Assembly (NCBI GenBank): GCA_020975725.1
Contig: QXJR01000026.1
Span: 620,001 to 684,000 of the forward strand
Direction of reading: 5' to 3'
DNA length: 64,000 nt
DNA from: Picocystis sp. L7
Lineage: Eukaryota; Chlorophyta; Picocystophyceae; Picocystales; Picocystaceae
Position 1 is the stretch's first letter. Every line of letters starts with the position of its first letter. This document shows, one piece after another, positions 41,335-52,903 of this stretch. The notes under the pieces were generated by a model, which made no database searches, was not told the origin of the DNA, and was given only the letters and a program-made list of their open reading frames with translations. The position numbers were made by a program, and so were the translations under genes.

Positions 41335-43815
41335 TTTTCATTGCTCTGCTAATGGTAACTGCAGAGGGTCATGTGCACGCTGTAAATCCTACAGCAATCG
41401 TTTGGCATTCAGTGACCTGGGGAACCGAAAAGGTGGGTCCCCTTTGTGGCTTGTTTGCAGGTACTGTTCAGTCCTATGTGCTTACAAGAGTCTTGTTTCG
41501 CAACCAAGATAAACCAGCACAGCAAACATGAAGCAAGCGTTTGGTCCTGACGTTAGGCAACTAGCTTTCTTTCATAGGCGTGCTACCACCTTAGGGTTTA
41601 CAGGCCACTAAGCAGGTCGATACTGATTCTGTCGGTTAGAGAAAAAGGGTACAGTTGTTTCAATCAACAGTAAGCTCTCCCAACGGTCCCTGATATTCGA
41701 TTGATGCCACTTAGTGTCGATAGGAGGGCACACCGTTCTATTGCTTTTCCTGTAGAGACGGAAGGGTTCATTGACAGACAAATCGGGAATGTAAGGTTTT
41801 TGTAAAGCTCCTTTGTGTTTATTTTGCCATACAAGTCTTCATCTTGTCACCAACCTATTCCACACACTTCCGAACACCTGGTCTACTTGTCTTAGCGATG
41901 CATTGAATCATCCATGGTTCTGATACACGTCTCTAGTCATTGGCATCGAGAAGTTGCCACTTTGGAGTAGATCCCTAAAGAGTTTCTTGGTGATCGCTTA
42001 TTCATCAAAGGTAAAAGCAACGTAGCGATAACCCAGTTTTTACCCATAGAAGTCAAATGATCATGCTGACAGGTGCAATGCTTGTTTCTTGTGGCCGGCA
42101 CGCTTTTTTCCTATGAAAGATGCATGCACCACTATCTCAAACCAACAAGAACGTTCCAAGATCAAAGCGCTTTGCCCATAGATGGTTGTCTCCAACTTGC
42201 GTTTGGATCCATAGATTGAACCCGAAATCGATCGCTAGCTCAATGCTTTCGAGAGCACTTCAATAAGGAGTGTGCGTTCTACATTCCACCTTTAACCTAT
42301 AGACGAGCACACAGCTTTGTCACGTACTAGAGCCCTTTCCCACGCGCATTCTTGTGCTAGGTTAAAAGCTTTGATGGCTCCAAACCACCGCAGGATCATT
42401 AAAAGAATCTGAAGGTGTGCCCACGCGCCTCATATTTTGCGACAAGATAGTTATGACTATCGGCCGTGAACAAACAACTACCGATCATGTCGAGCACAGG
42501 GAAACCATCTTCCATATCATTACTTTAGAAGGCAGGGTTGCACCCATGGTGGTAATAAACCGGACACCAACGATATCTCCACTCATCATCGGCAGCTTTG
42601 ACCACTCTTTAAACTTCAGGCAATGTCATACCCTTGTTGTTCGTTGCAAACCGAATGTTGTGAGCGGCGATGTGGACAACATGCCAAGTCGTTGACACAA
42701 ATCATACGTTTCTTTACTTAGTAGTGGTCAGAATGCCTTGTAGAATCAGAGTCATTGAAACCATTTAGTACATTTTGCTTGTTGATGCTTGCACTACGAT
42801 GACCAGAGTTGTTGCAAATTTCTTGAGATTACTATCGTCATTGCGAAGTAGTGCAGTTAAGGCGTCGCATTGATAGACCAATGCGATCACGCGGGCGACT
42901 GGTCAAGCCATTTGACCCTAGCATTTTCGGCATGATTGATATCACTTCTAGGTGACCTTTGATTGCCCGTCTCTTGTCCAGGGCCTTCACGTTGTAGATT
43001 GTGTTTGTAATGCTGAGAACCCAATAGCTTCCATGGGATTAGCCAAAAAATGGAAAGTATCGAGTTTACAGCGATGGGAACGTGTGTTTCTGAATCATTC
43101 CGAAGCAGCATGCAAGAAGGGGTGGATGGCGTACACCTTTTGGCTTGCAACGACCATTCCTTCCCTTTGAATCCTTGGCACTTCACATTCCATTGCGCAA
43201 GCAACGCGAATTGATGTACAAGTCTCGAGTGAACTCCGAGATGGATGATTCGGTACAACTTGTATATCGAAGCGTTCAACCAGTGCAAAGAAGTGCTAAG
43301 TTTTCCAACGATTGTTTCGAGTTTGTCGCAACTAGGGAAGGCCTAGGAGACCATCCACGTTGGACAACGGGTTCGAATTCCTAACAAGCAGAGGGACAGG
43401 AGAGACGCCGGTGTGCTTGCCCGAGGATACGAGCAGAAGCCCTGTACCTCCCACCTGAATCTTCGTTTGTTTGGCCACTCGAATCCAGATTGTGAATGTT
43501 GTAAAATCGATCGGGTAGCATCTCCCTTCTGGAGAGCTTCCAAGCCAAGTCCCCTGGCTTCGATCTTACGTCGCTTCCGAATCGATCCGGTTGAAAGTAC
43601 TTCATTCGTATCCGATCGTCTTCGCACCAGACCGACGGGGCCTACGTCGGATATGGTCACCTTGACTGGCTGGATTAGAGGCGCTGGATGGAATGCCAGT
43701 CCTTGGCCTCTCCGCGCGCAGTGGTAGCGTTCGCATGTGTTGGTTGCGTGTCACGCGCAAAGTATCGGCCTTGCTCATCGTATCCTGGTAAGCTCCATCC
43801 TCGAGATTGTCTGAA
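41335..43815. other. 2.5-kb region without a recognisable gene
   Basis: AT-richer than the gene-dense parts, with only very short open frames on either strand. I see no repeat, RNA gene or domain. It separates two glycosyltransferase genes that face the same way. Confidence 0.45.
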
Positions 43816-44889
43816 ATGGCGAGGATGGGAAGGAAAGGCGGAGGGCCCTACCATACCCAAAGAATGAGGATGCGTGTGTGCAAAAGCTGCATGGCATGCT
43901 TTCTGCTACTAGCAGCAGTGCCTCTACTAGTGTGCTTGGTTCTCTTCCGATCCGCGGCATTGGGAAATGAGAGATCAACTGTTACCCAAGTGGAGCTCCA
44001 TTGCTTTGGATCTGAGAACGCCTCTTTTGTCGTAGCCACTGTGGTTGACCTGATGAGGCCAGCTCTTGCTTGGGTGGATGGCTTTACATCAGAGACACAT
44101 CAACTCATTCGAGCCAACAGGGTTGGTTGGGTCACAAGGCACGGTGCGAGATATTGCGAGATGCATGGATTGGCCGATCCAGGAAGAAAGCCGGGTTGGA
44201 ACAAAATGGTGCTTGTACTCGATTTGTTGAGCTGTGCACACCATAGATGGATAATGTATGTTGATTTCGATGCTATTATCATGAACTTTAGGATTGGACC
44301 TACAGACTTGCTTCGCCTTATTGAGAAGAATTCCAGAGGTAGTATTTCCGCAAGCTTCATTTTCAGCTCTGATTATCAATCAACTTCGCCAATCAATTCT
44401 GGGGTGTTCCTTGTTCAGAATACCAACTACTCGGCGGTACTGCTGGAAACACTCTACAAGCCACGGGTGTACTTTGAAAGTTTGAAAACCCCCTGGAATG
44501 ACCAATATGCACTGCACAGCTATTACTTTCAGAACCAGTCAGAATTTGCAATGCATTCCAGGATAGTACATTTTTCAGTATTTAACCAGCACACGAGATT
44601 TTATTCTTCTGGAGACTTCATTGCTCACTACGCAGGTATGCCTTCTAAAAAGTACAAGTTTATTCGCAACTCGCTGTTGAAGGACCTGCCTGGTCTCACT
44701 GGAGTGAGCAAACAAGGCTCTTTGCAGAATGCCCTGAACGATTCCTGTTCGAAGAGGCTGCATTCGATTCGATTTTTTTCACTTTTCTCCTCCCAGATCG
44801 GGCAGGTGCTTCGTGTGCCTCGATTAGACTTGTCGGAGGCATGTTCTTCCTGCAGGATGCTTGGCTCCACCAGCATCCAGTATTCGTAG
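43816..44889 (+). CDS. GT34-family glycosyltransferase (GMA12/MNN10 type)
   Basis: A 357-residue type II membrane protein. A signal anchor (ACFLLLAAVPLLVCLVLF) follows a basic, Cys-containing tail. The catalytic domain has the family's pattern: a substrate-side PGWNKMVLVLDLL, the metal-binding WIMYVDFDAIIMN (Asp150-Phe-Asp152), SSDYQSTSPINSGVFLVQNT, then WNDQYAL and HFSVFNQ with HYAG near the end. GT34 enzymes are Golgi alpha-galactosyl-, mannosyl- or xylosyltransferases acting on N-glycans or hemicelluloses. ATG 43816 is the first ATG in frame and directly precedes the basic tail. The C-terminal 50 residues are not part of the domain. No intron. Confidence 0.88.
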   Translation: MARMGRKGGGPYHTQRMRMRVCKSCMACFLLLAAVPLLVCLVLFRSAALGNERSTVTQVELHCFGSENASFVVATVVDLMRPALAWVDGFTSETHQLIRANRVGWVTRHGARYCEMHGLADPGRKPGWNKMVLVLDLLSCAHHRWIMYVDFDAIIMNFRIGPTDLLRLIEKNSRGSISASFIFSSDYQSTSPINSGVFLVQNTNYSAVLLETLYKPRVYFESLKTPWNDQYALHSYYFQNQSEFAMHSRIVHFSVFNQHTRFYSSGDFIAHYAGMPSKKYKFIRNSLLKDLPGLTGVSKQGSLQNALNDSCSKRLHSIRFFSLFSSQIGQVLRVPRLDLSEACSSCRMLGSTSIQYS

Positions 44890-47106
44890 ACCGTAGGTGG
44901 TCAGACGCGAGACCAATGCTTTGCTGCGAGTGGACATCTCCTGAGGCACTGGACATTCGTTTCCTGCATGGAAGAACGTGCACTTCATTCTGCCTCCTCT
45001 GTAGACAACACAGAACTTCATGGTTCGGAGGTTCAGATCGACGGTTGGTCACGGGCAATGGCTTGTGATTCCGTGATATCGAAAACTCTAGATGTATCGG
45101 TACGTGCAGCAACAACAATCACATGGTAACAAGACAGGCATAGTAGGCAATATGCAAGCATAGAGAGATCTTCGTTTGTAGAAATTCCTTTTTCGGAGTT
45201 AGAGATGGCAAGACAGTGCGTTTTGCCTTTGCTGTATCCCTTTTTGGATGTTGGCAAGGGCCGACATCATTTGCTACTGCTAGAGAAAACAACGTAGGCA
45301 GCACAAACAACCATTAGCAAAACATAACAAGAGTGAATGTTTGCCTCACTTTCTCTGCGAGTAAATCACAAGGGTGGCATGCGCTGGTCATAGACCCTGA
45401 TTTATACTCAGAGGATGGACTCTCAATCTCGCACATGAGCTTTACTCTTTGAGCCTTCAAATTCCTTATGCAGCCAAATGCATCCAAGTGACACTTTCTT
45501 AATTCTAAAAGGAATTGCTGTGGCATATACCCAGGGCTGGCATTTGGAATATTGCACATCGCGAGGCTGCATTGCAAGGAGGGAGATCAGACGGTGTATT
45601 GAGACACATGCGATTCTCGTTCGTTAGTTTTGGCAGCAAATCGCGAGGATTCTCCCCATGCAAGTTGAATCTCCTTGCTCTCTCATGCAGATCTTGTCCA
45701 GGATTGCACTCTGATCTGTGCCATGGAGACTGGATATATAGGTGTCGTGTTGTATTTGTGGTGGTTTGAGGCGAACGAGTTCCCGACCATCGTCTTTGAG
45801 ATTGCTACTTGAATGCAATTGCGGTCTCAGAACGCAACCAAAGAGACGAATCCTCCATTGCATATCCCCATGGTAGACCACTGGCATGCATATTTTGAAA
45901 GTCCCATGCAAGGCGATGGTTTCCGATACATGGAGCTTGCAGGCAATGCAGCAGTATCTGTTTGCCACTCTTTCTACTAATTTGCAAAGAGGGAGGTGGC
46001 CATTTTCATCTGAAGCACGGCCGGGGAAGGCGTCGCACATGGAGGCTTACCCCTTCAAGACTTCCTGTGGCCCCTTGCTTGTGGTCCTCCTCGACTCGCA
46101 ATTCAGAATCGCCACTGTTCCAGAAGTGTTTGGAGATACATCCTTTGTCCCACATCAACAATTATTGTGCCCGGAACCCGTTCAATAGACGGAGCGGCCC
46201 TACAACCAACCCAAACAGTGCCCCAACCTCACTCGCTTTCTTCCTTGGCAACCTCCATGAGATATTGGAGTAAGTTGAATCATATGACTTTCTCAATTGT
46301 GAAGGTTTTCGTTCGCAGGTCCTGGAGACGCAAAGCAGCTCCTCCGTCTCGTTTCACATGGCCCTCCACTTCAGTGGGCCCTGCCCAGGTGCATATACCG
46401 TAGGCATGTGATGCAGTCCTTCGCAGAGCCGTGCGTTGAACTGATACACCTCCCCTGCTACCAGTGCACTACAAAAACCTGCATCAGCAAATCCACAACT
46501 TGGACCCCGTTCATCTATTCGTTTTCGATGCATTTGCGTGATTGGTTCAAGGACGTTTCGGTCTTGTGGAATCAAAAGTAATTCCACTGGATTCGAATAT
46601 ACTGCTCAGGTTGTTTCCTTGAGCAGCGTCCGTTCGATTTTTATCATACAGCAAAAGGGCAGCGCCTCGTGCGGTTGTATACCATTAAAGTGCTCCATTT
46701 ACTTGACTTTTGGGACAGAAAGGTTAACTTTTGTAGACATTAACCACAGGTAGTTGAGGATGCCATCGAATTTCTCAATTTTATCTTTAGGGCCATTGTT
46801 CTCATCAAGTAAGAAATATCAACCCTCTTTCTAGAAGATTAGGGGAACGGATCCCCTTTTCCTGATGCCGCAAAGAAAAAGTATTCGTGGTTTGACTGCC
46901 TTGATCATGCAGCTCGAAAGGAGAACGGCAGACACCGCAGGCAAGCGCATACCGTCGACACAGTCCGTGAGCTTGACGTCGGCCAGTATTGGATCAAGAT
47001 TCTCAATCGTGTTTGTGCTCTGACTCTGTTGTGTGGAGCTACATCCATGATCGGAACAAGCGGTAGGAGCGCCGGGAGAAGCAACGAAAGGCAAGTAGGA
47101 ATATTT
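44890..47106. other. 2.2-kb region without a recognisable gene
   Basis: Between two genes that converge here. Short open frames only; no domain or repeat recognised. Part will be 3' untranslated sequence of both neighbours. Confidence 0.45.
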
Positions 47107-48219
47107 TCATGCAACGACAACTTTCTTCAGTTTCTCAAGAATCATGTCGTCCGTGGTAAAATCAGCCGCCTTGCGGAAAGTACCCCGACCAAAGTCCTTT
47201 TCATAGGAATCTTGGAGCCCATCCACAAGGCCGTATTTCGGAGCCCATCCAAGCAAGCTCTTTGCTTTGCTGATCGAGGTGAAGAAGTGCTGATCCCTCA
47301 TGGGGAAAGGCTTCGCCTTACCAAAGTCGAATTCCTTGGGATTGAAGTGGACTAATTCTGGTTCAGGCGCACCGGCGGCCTTTGCGCAAGCCCTGGCAAT
47401 GCCGTCGAAGGTGACAAACTTTTCTCCCGAGACGTTGAAGACCTGAGACTTTGCATTTTCATTGCCAAGGCAGCACATGAAGGCGTCGGAAAGGTCCTTC
47501 ACGTGGCCAAGCTGCGTGATCTGCAGGCCAGAGTTTGGCACAGGGACGGGTCTCCCTGCTGCGATACGGTGGAAGAACCATTCCTCCACGGGGTTGTAAT
47601 TCAAGGGTCCGTAGATGTAAACAGGACGGATGGAAGTCCAGTTGATGTTGCTCCTGTCCATGAGCTCCTCCGTGTCGAGCTTGCCTTTGTGCCTACATTT
47701 AGGGTCCACAGCATCTTCTTCGCAGTGCGGCATTTCGTCTGATTTCAGGTAGACCCCCGCGGACGAGCAGTAGATGTACTGCTCCACGTCTCCGCATGCA
47801 TTGAGAACGGCTTCGGTGTCGCTGGCTTCTCTGCCATTGAGGTCGTACACCACGTCGAATCCCTTTCCCGAAAGCTTCTCCTTCACACCTTGAGCATCTT
47901 TACGGTCCCCTGCGATGTGTTTGATCTTGGACGAGTACTCGGCGTAGAACTCGTCGTTGTCGTCAGGAATCTGGAAGGTCACGGGTGACTTTCCACGGGT
48001 GAACAGTGTGACTTCATGTCCTTGTCGGACGAGTTCACGTGCCAGGTACACGCCGATGAATCTCGTTCCACCCATCATGAGCACTTTCTTCGGGCTTGCG
48101 GCCGACATGGTGGTGGTGCGACGCGTGGCTTGCGTCGCAGGCTTGGTTCTTTTCTGGGCGGACAGCTGTTCGTTTGGTAGTTTGGTACGTCCGTCGACCT
48201 TCGTCAGCGATCCATGCAT
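47107..48219 (-). CDS. CSP41B: CSP41b-like chloroplast RNA-binding protein (extended SDR fold)
   Basis: CSP41 proteins are plastid stroma members of the NAD-epimerase fold that bind and stabilise chloroplast mRNAs and rRNAs and sit in large particles with ribosomes. The 370-residue protein has an N-terminal region of about 40 residues rich in Ser, Thr, Lys and Arg (fit for a transit peptide), then VLMMGGTRFIGVYLARELV with the Rossmann glycine motif at residues 50-56, followed by HEVTLFTRGKSPV, typical of CSP41b. Other family segments are YIYCSSAGVYLKSDEMPHCE, IRPVYIYGPLNYNPVEEWFF, and the C-terminal FNVSGEKFVTFDGIA. Intronless. Start ATG 48219 gives the only plausible targeting leader. Confidence 0.9.
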   Translation of the reverse strand: MHGSLTKVDGRTKLPNEQLSAQKRTKPATQATRRTTTMSAASPKKVLMMGGTRFIGVYLARELVRQGHEVTLFTRGKSPVTFQIPDDNDEFYAEYSSKIKHIAGDRKDAQGVKEKLSGKGFDVVYDLNGREASDTEAVLNACGDVEQYIYCSSAGVYLKSDEMPHCEEDAVDPKCRHKGKLDTEELMDRSNINWTSIRPVYIYGPLNYNPVEEWFFHRIAAGRPVPVPNSGLQITQLGHVKDLSDAFMCCLGNENAKSQVFNVSGEKFVTFDGIARACAKAAGAPEPELVHFNPKEFDFGKAKPFPMRDQHFFTSISKAKSLLGWAPKYGLVDGLQDSYEKDFGRGTFRKAADFTTDDMILEKLKKVVVA

Positions 48220-50398
48220 CTTCTACGGACGGATTCACTTCGTTCCACTGCGTTTCGATCGTTGCCGTGCACGCGGACGTGTCCTTGTGCATCCACGTCG
48301 TCCTTCGGGTTTCGCGATTCGTCCTTCACCTTGTGGATGTTCCTGCCGCGGTTGATCTTGGCCGGTGGCGTTCCCCATCCTCCACGGATGGTTTGCTGGT
48401 GGATGGCGCAGGTGGCCATGTCGTGCTCCTCTTTCCACGCTTGGTTCCAATCCACGTCCAAGTCGACGCTGGGTTGACCTGGAAGGGAAGAAAAGATGGG
48501 TGGTGGGAGCATCCGTACATCCTACCTTATCCATCCCCCATCCCGTCCACAAAAGGCGATGCAGGGAAACAGCCCACCCCTCGTGCCATCCTTAGGCCGT
48601 CCGAAACCAACGCCGAGGAAGGAAGGAACCCAGCCCCCCATCTACCAAAGAAGGAAGATAGATAGCCACACGTGGACGGAATGGAGAAGAAGAAAAAACG
48701 TAGATCCACACCGAAGTGGCATGGAAAAACGGAAGGATGGCATGGACATGGCAAAGCTGCAAAACCCGAATCTCAGTGACAACAACTCTCCATCCATACG
48801 GGATCCGGCCACATAACGCTTGACGAATGGAGTGCACGAACATCCTCCGACACGCAAGTTTCGTTCCGCCCGAACGAGCGATCCCGACCAAAGACCGCTA
48901 CTGCGAACGCGTTGCTTGCATCGAACGAGATCGCCTCTTCTTGCCCCCTAGCAAGGTGTGTGCCATCTTGGTACGCCAAGCGTCGAACCAAGCAACGTGC
49001 AAACAGGGTGGATGGGATCGCGATCGAAGATGCATGTCACCAACGGAGCATCCGCCTGAACGGAAAGGAGGGAAGGCGCACGGATCTCCTATGCCCATGT
49101 GGCTTTTGACCGAGCCGCTCCCCTTATTCGGCGCATGTGGAGGAAAGGAACGATCCTTGCGTGAGAAGTGAACGATTGAAATGGATCATCTATTCCCTCG
49201 ACGGGACGAAGCGGCTCGTGGTTCGGACGCATTTCTACCACGACGACATCCGTGCATTTTTCGATTGTCCACCCGTGCCTTCCGTTTGCGGTTTTCGGAC
49301 GTTTCTTTTGTGGTGAACGTCCATCCTAGGTGGAGGCGACCCGCCCAATCGAGTGTTGGTTGGAAGAGCTCGCCACGGATCTCGATCGGTTTCGGTTGGT
49401 ACTCGCATCTCTCGCTCCCTTTGTCCCATGGATCGTGGCGGTGTTCTCCCGGTCTCTTCACGCATCGGCTCCTTTCCGTCTATTTCTTCGTGTCTTTTTC
49501 ATTCGGCCGTTGGATGGGAGGGTGCTTGGCGACCGCTACCTTCCTCCTTGCTTGGTTCCTCTTGGTGCACCCCAAAGGACGCCTGGGTGCCACCCCCGCG
49601 GGATCTCGACCCCCCTTTCCTTCGCGTTCGTAGTATCTTCTTTCCCCTTCCGGGTAGGGATCCCATTTCCCCTCCTCTTCCCCGGTCGTGCTGTCTCCGC
49701 CCCACGTTGGTCCCTTCCCCCTCCCTCCCTCTCGATCCCCCCCTTCCCTCCTGTCAGCTGTGGGAGGGTCTTTCTCCCCTCCCCTACCAGTATTGGTGGC
49801 CTGACGTCACTCATCGTCGCCACCTGCCACCACCACACGTGCGAAGACCGCCGCCTCCCATCTCTGCCATTGGCGCACCGCACCTCTCGTTTGAGGAGAG
49901 ACCCAGCAGCAAACCGAATCGTGGGATCGGAGACGATACCTGCCCGAAAGGAGGTGGAAGACAAGGGAGACGAAAGGGAAGGAGAAACCCAACCACAACA
50001 GCACCACAAGCACGGGCGTACGAATCCAAACGAGGAGGCGGGTGTTCCTTCCACTCGTCCGAGCCTGAAAGGCACAAAGTGAAACCAAACGGTACCATTC
50101 GAACACGCGAGAAACCTTAGACATGGTGCCATCCAAGAGAAGCTGGATTTTCAACAAGAAATATCCCTGCCAGTGCAACGTACGTTGAGCCTAGACACCC
50201 AAGACAGACGCGTATCAGCCGCGAAACGAACAACAACTGCAACCGAAGCTTCGCACATCGGAAGCAAACAGGACAAAGACCGAAAAGTTTGGTCGGATCG
50301 AACGAGGAGCGAAAGCAAGCCCCGAGGAACCGAAGGTACCTGAGCTGTCAAAAAGCAGCACAAACACTGTACCCGCATAGGAAGGAAAGAGCAACAAC
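48220..50398. promoter_or_regulatory. 2.2-kb divergent intergenic region, CSP41b / NadB
   Basis: Upstream DNA of two plastid-protein genes facing apart. Between 49.3 and 50.1 kb both strands are open from Pro/Arg-rich composition, including a pyrimidine-rich tract at 49.6-49.8 kb; I do not accept these as genes. Regulatory elements not identified. Confidence 0.35.
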
Positions 50399-52408
50399 AT
50401 GGTGGTGCAGGCAGCACTGGCCCTTCCGTCCTGGACATGGACAAATGCTACATGGAACCATGGAAAGCACGACCGTGCAAGCGTCAAGCGCAGCATGCGG
50501 TTCCGCAGCCATGGGCCCTTGCAGACAACCGCCCAAAGTCCTCTCAGGCACTTGAAAAGGGACAAAAGCCACAGGTCAGCGGTAGTGCGATGCGCATGCC
50601 AACATCAAGAGCAAAACAATGGATCGGCAGACGGACACGAGAAAGCGGAAACGGTGAAAGTGGACTTCCTGGTTGTGGGAACAGGAATTGCAGGCTTGTC
50701 CTATGCCCTTGAAGCTGCCGAACACGGTTCTGTTCTGTTGGTCACAAAGGACAAACCGCACGAGTGCAACACCAATTATGCCCAGGGCGGTGTCTGTGCC
50801 GTGCTCGACAGGGAAGACAGCGTGGAAAGCCACATCAGCGATACCATGGTGGCTGGTGCATTTCTCTGCGAGCTCAATGCAGTGGAAGCGGTTTGTCGAG
50901 AGGGTCCAGCCAGGGTGGCGCACCTGGCAGAACTAGGCGCAGAGTTTACGAAGAACGCCAAGACTGGGGATTTCCATCTCGCTAAGGAGGGTGGGCATTC
51001 CCATCCCAGAATCGTGCACGCGGCCGACATGACGGGCAAAGAAATCGAACGTGCACTTTTGGACAGTGTGTACGCTCACCCCAACATTGTCATGCGAGAC
51101 CACTGCTTTGTCCTGGAGCTGCTCCTGTCGGACATAGATGGCAAGGAGCACTGTGTTGGAGCTCACATCGTCCAGAGCGCAGCTGGGCACGCCCTGCGTG
51201 TCCTTGCAAAGACTACGATGTTGGCCACAGGTGGGGCCGGACAAGTGTACCTGAACACGACCAATCCTGCAGTGGCCACGGGGGATGGATTGGCCATAGC
51301 GTTTCGTGCGAAAGCAGACGTTGCAAACATGGAGTTTTTCCAGTTCCATCCTACTTCCTTGTACGTCGAGCCAGAGCGTCGTCAAGACATGACCAAAGCT
51401 TTCTTGATATCGGAGGCAGTGCGTGGAGCCGGTGGTCTTCTGTTCAACCTGGAGGGAGATCGATTCATGCCACGGTACGACAAGCGGGTCGAGCTTGCTC
51501 CCAGAGACGTGGTTGCCAGAAGCATCGATGCGGAGATGAGGAAGCACGGCCAATCTCATGTGTTGCTCGACATTTCGGGAGAGCCGAGCAGCGAGACCCT
51601 GAGCCACTTTCCCAACATCGCGGCCACATGCAAAGCGTTTGGCATCGATATCACGAAGGACCCGATTCCGGTCGTCCCAGCCGCGCATTACATGTGCGGA
51701 GGAGTGAAAACTGGGCTGGATGCACAGACGAGCGTCCCGGGGCTGTTTGCCTGCGGCGAGGTCGCGTACACCGGGTTGCATGGTGCGAATCGCCTCGCGT
51801 CCAACTCTTTGTTGGAGGGTTTGGTGTTTGCTCACCGAGCGGTGTCCTCCGCATTGGACTATTCGGCGACTTTTGGAGGGAGCGCGGTGGCAGATGCATG
51901 GGATCGCGCGATGGAAGTCCCTCTCCTCCCAGTGAGCACTTCCGCGGTGGAGGAAGAGTTCCAGACCTTGTTGCAGGAGAAGAAACTGGAAGTGCAGAAA
52001 ATCATGTGGCAGAACGTTGGAATCGTCCGGACCGTTGCGAAACTACAGGTGGCGCGCCTTCAGCTTGCCGCCTTGCACGAAGAGATCAGCTGCTACCTGA
52101 AGGATCCGGCCCATCCGAAACCAGTGGAGTTGTTCGAACTTCGGAACTTGATCACCTGTGGGCAATTGATAGTTTGGAGCGCGCTGAAGCGCAAAGAATC
52201 TCGTGGCCTGCACTATTGCCTCGATTTCAAGGACCAGGTCGAGGCCGAGCGTTGCGCGACCATCATCTCCGCACACAGGGGTGGCCGTACCGGCAAGGGC
52301 ACGGTCGTCACGGTGACCAGGGGAAAGAGGAAGGTGCAGCCTAGGCTGGGGTCGAGGTTGAACGGAGAGTCATACTCTGTGAAGACAAAGTGCCTTCCGG
52401 AGGAGTGA
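50399..52408 (+). CDS. NadB: L-aspartate oxidase, plastid type
   Basis: Oxidises L-aspartate to iminoaspartate with FAD, the first step of NAD biosynthesis from aspartate, in plastids of plants and algae. 669 residues: a 90-residue Arg/Ser/His-rich leader lacking acidic residues until QEQNNGSADGHE (transit peptide), then the FAD-binding VDFLVVGTGIAGLSYALEAA, the CNTNYAQGGVCAVL loop, LATGGAGQVYLNTTNP, FQFHPTSLY (His317), RGAGGLLFN, the catalytic RDVVAR (Arg369), YMCGGVKTGLDA and HGANRLASNSLLEGLVF. The C-terminal helical domain of the succinate dehydrogenase/NadB superfamily follows. All key motifs are intact. Neither quinolinate synthase nor other NAD genes lie in the window. ATG 50399. Confidence 0.95.
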   Translation: MVVQAALALPSWTWTNATWNHGKHDRASVKRSMRFRSHGPLQTTAQSPLRHLKRDKSHRSAVVRCACQHQEQNNGSADGHEKAETVKVDFLVVGTGIAGLSYALEAAEHGSVLLVTKDKPHECNTNYAQGGVCAVLDREDSVESHISDTMVAGAFLCELNAVEAVCREGPARVAHLAELGAEFTKNAKTGDFHLAKEGGHSHPRIVHAADMTGKEIERALLDSVYAHPNIVMRDHCFVLELLLSDIDGKEHCVGAHIVQSAAGHALRVLAKTTMLATGGAGQVYLNTTNPAVATGDGLAIAFRAKADVANMEFFQFHPTSLYVEPERRQDMTKAFLISEAVRGAGGLLFNLEGDRFMPRYDKRVELAPRDVVARSIDAEMRKHGQSHVLLDISGEPSSETLSHFPNIAATCKAFGIDITKDPIPVVPAAHYMCGGVKTGLDAQTSVPGLFACGEVAYTGLHGANRLASNSLLEGLVFAHRAVSSALDYSATFGGSAVADAWDRAMEVPLLPVSTSAVEEEFQTLLQEKKLEVQKIMWQNVGIVRTVAKLQVARLQLAALHEEISCYLKDPAHPKPVELFELRNLITCGQLIVWSALKRKESRGLHYCLDFKDQVEAERCATIISAHRGGRTGKGTVVTVTRGKRKVQPRLGSRLNGESYSVKTKCLPEE

Positions 52409-52903
52409 CTCACGCTAGTATGTTGTAGGCGTCGGTCCCCAACTTTTGTTGGAGACGGACCACGGGCTCGGCGCCCGTTTGTTGCAATCTATCTTTTTGT
52501 TTTTGATTACGCCGTGTTGGAATTGACCCTGCGCTTCCGTTGCCTTCGCCTCTGCAGGTTCCATCGTGTTCCGCATCCGAGTCCACCACACACCCTGCGG
52601 ATCCCACGTCCGAGGACCTGGAAGGAGGAGTTTCCCATCCCTATGCTATCCTTTTCTGGACGTGGCACGGGCGGTCGATGTCGGTGTTGTGCGCCTCGAT
52701 CCGTGGGTCGCACCGTTATCCGACCGTCCCCGTCCAGGGAAGTTCATATATCCGTGCACATGCGCCACCTTCGTTCCAGCACGCATTTGAGGGTGCTTCC
52801 ATCCTACTCGGGACGATCGTGTCCAGGTTCCATGGATCCCTGCCTCGTGGTTGACCGTCTGGTGGGGTGGACCATCCTACCTATGTCGGGTTGATGTTCC
52901 CGT
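52409..52903. other. Convergent intergenic region, NadB / Psb27-like
   Basis: About 0.5 kb between two gene ends. Nothing beyond presumed 3' untranslated sequences. Confidence 0.4.

Noticed and set aside
43350-43400. gggttcgaattcc, like a tRNA T-arm
   Set aside because: No matching acceptor, D or anticodon stems could be laid out around it.
49330-50120. 250-codon plus-strand frames upstream of NadB
   Set aside because: Begin without a good ATG and consist of Pro/Ser/Arg-rich sequence over a pyrimidine tract.
50933-51835. 300-codon minus-strand frame inside NadB
   Set aside because: Shadow of NadB; no protein-like features.
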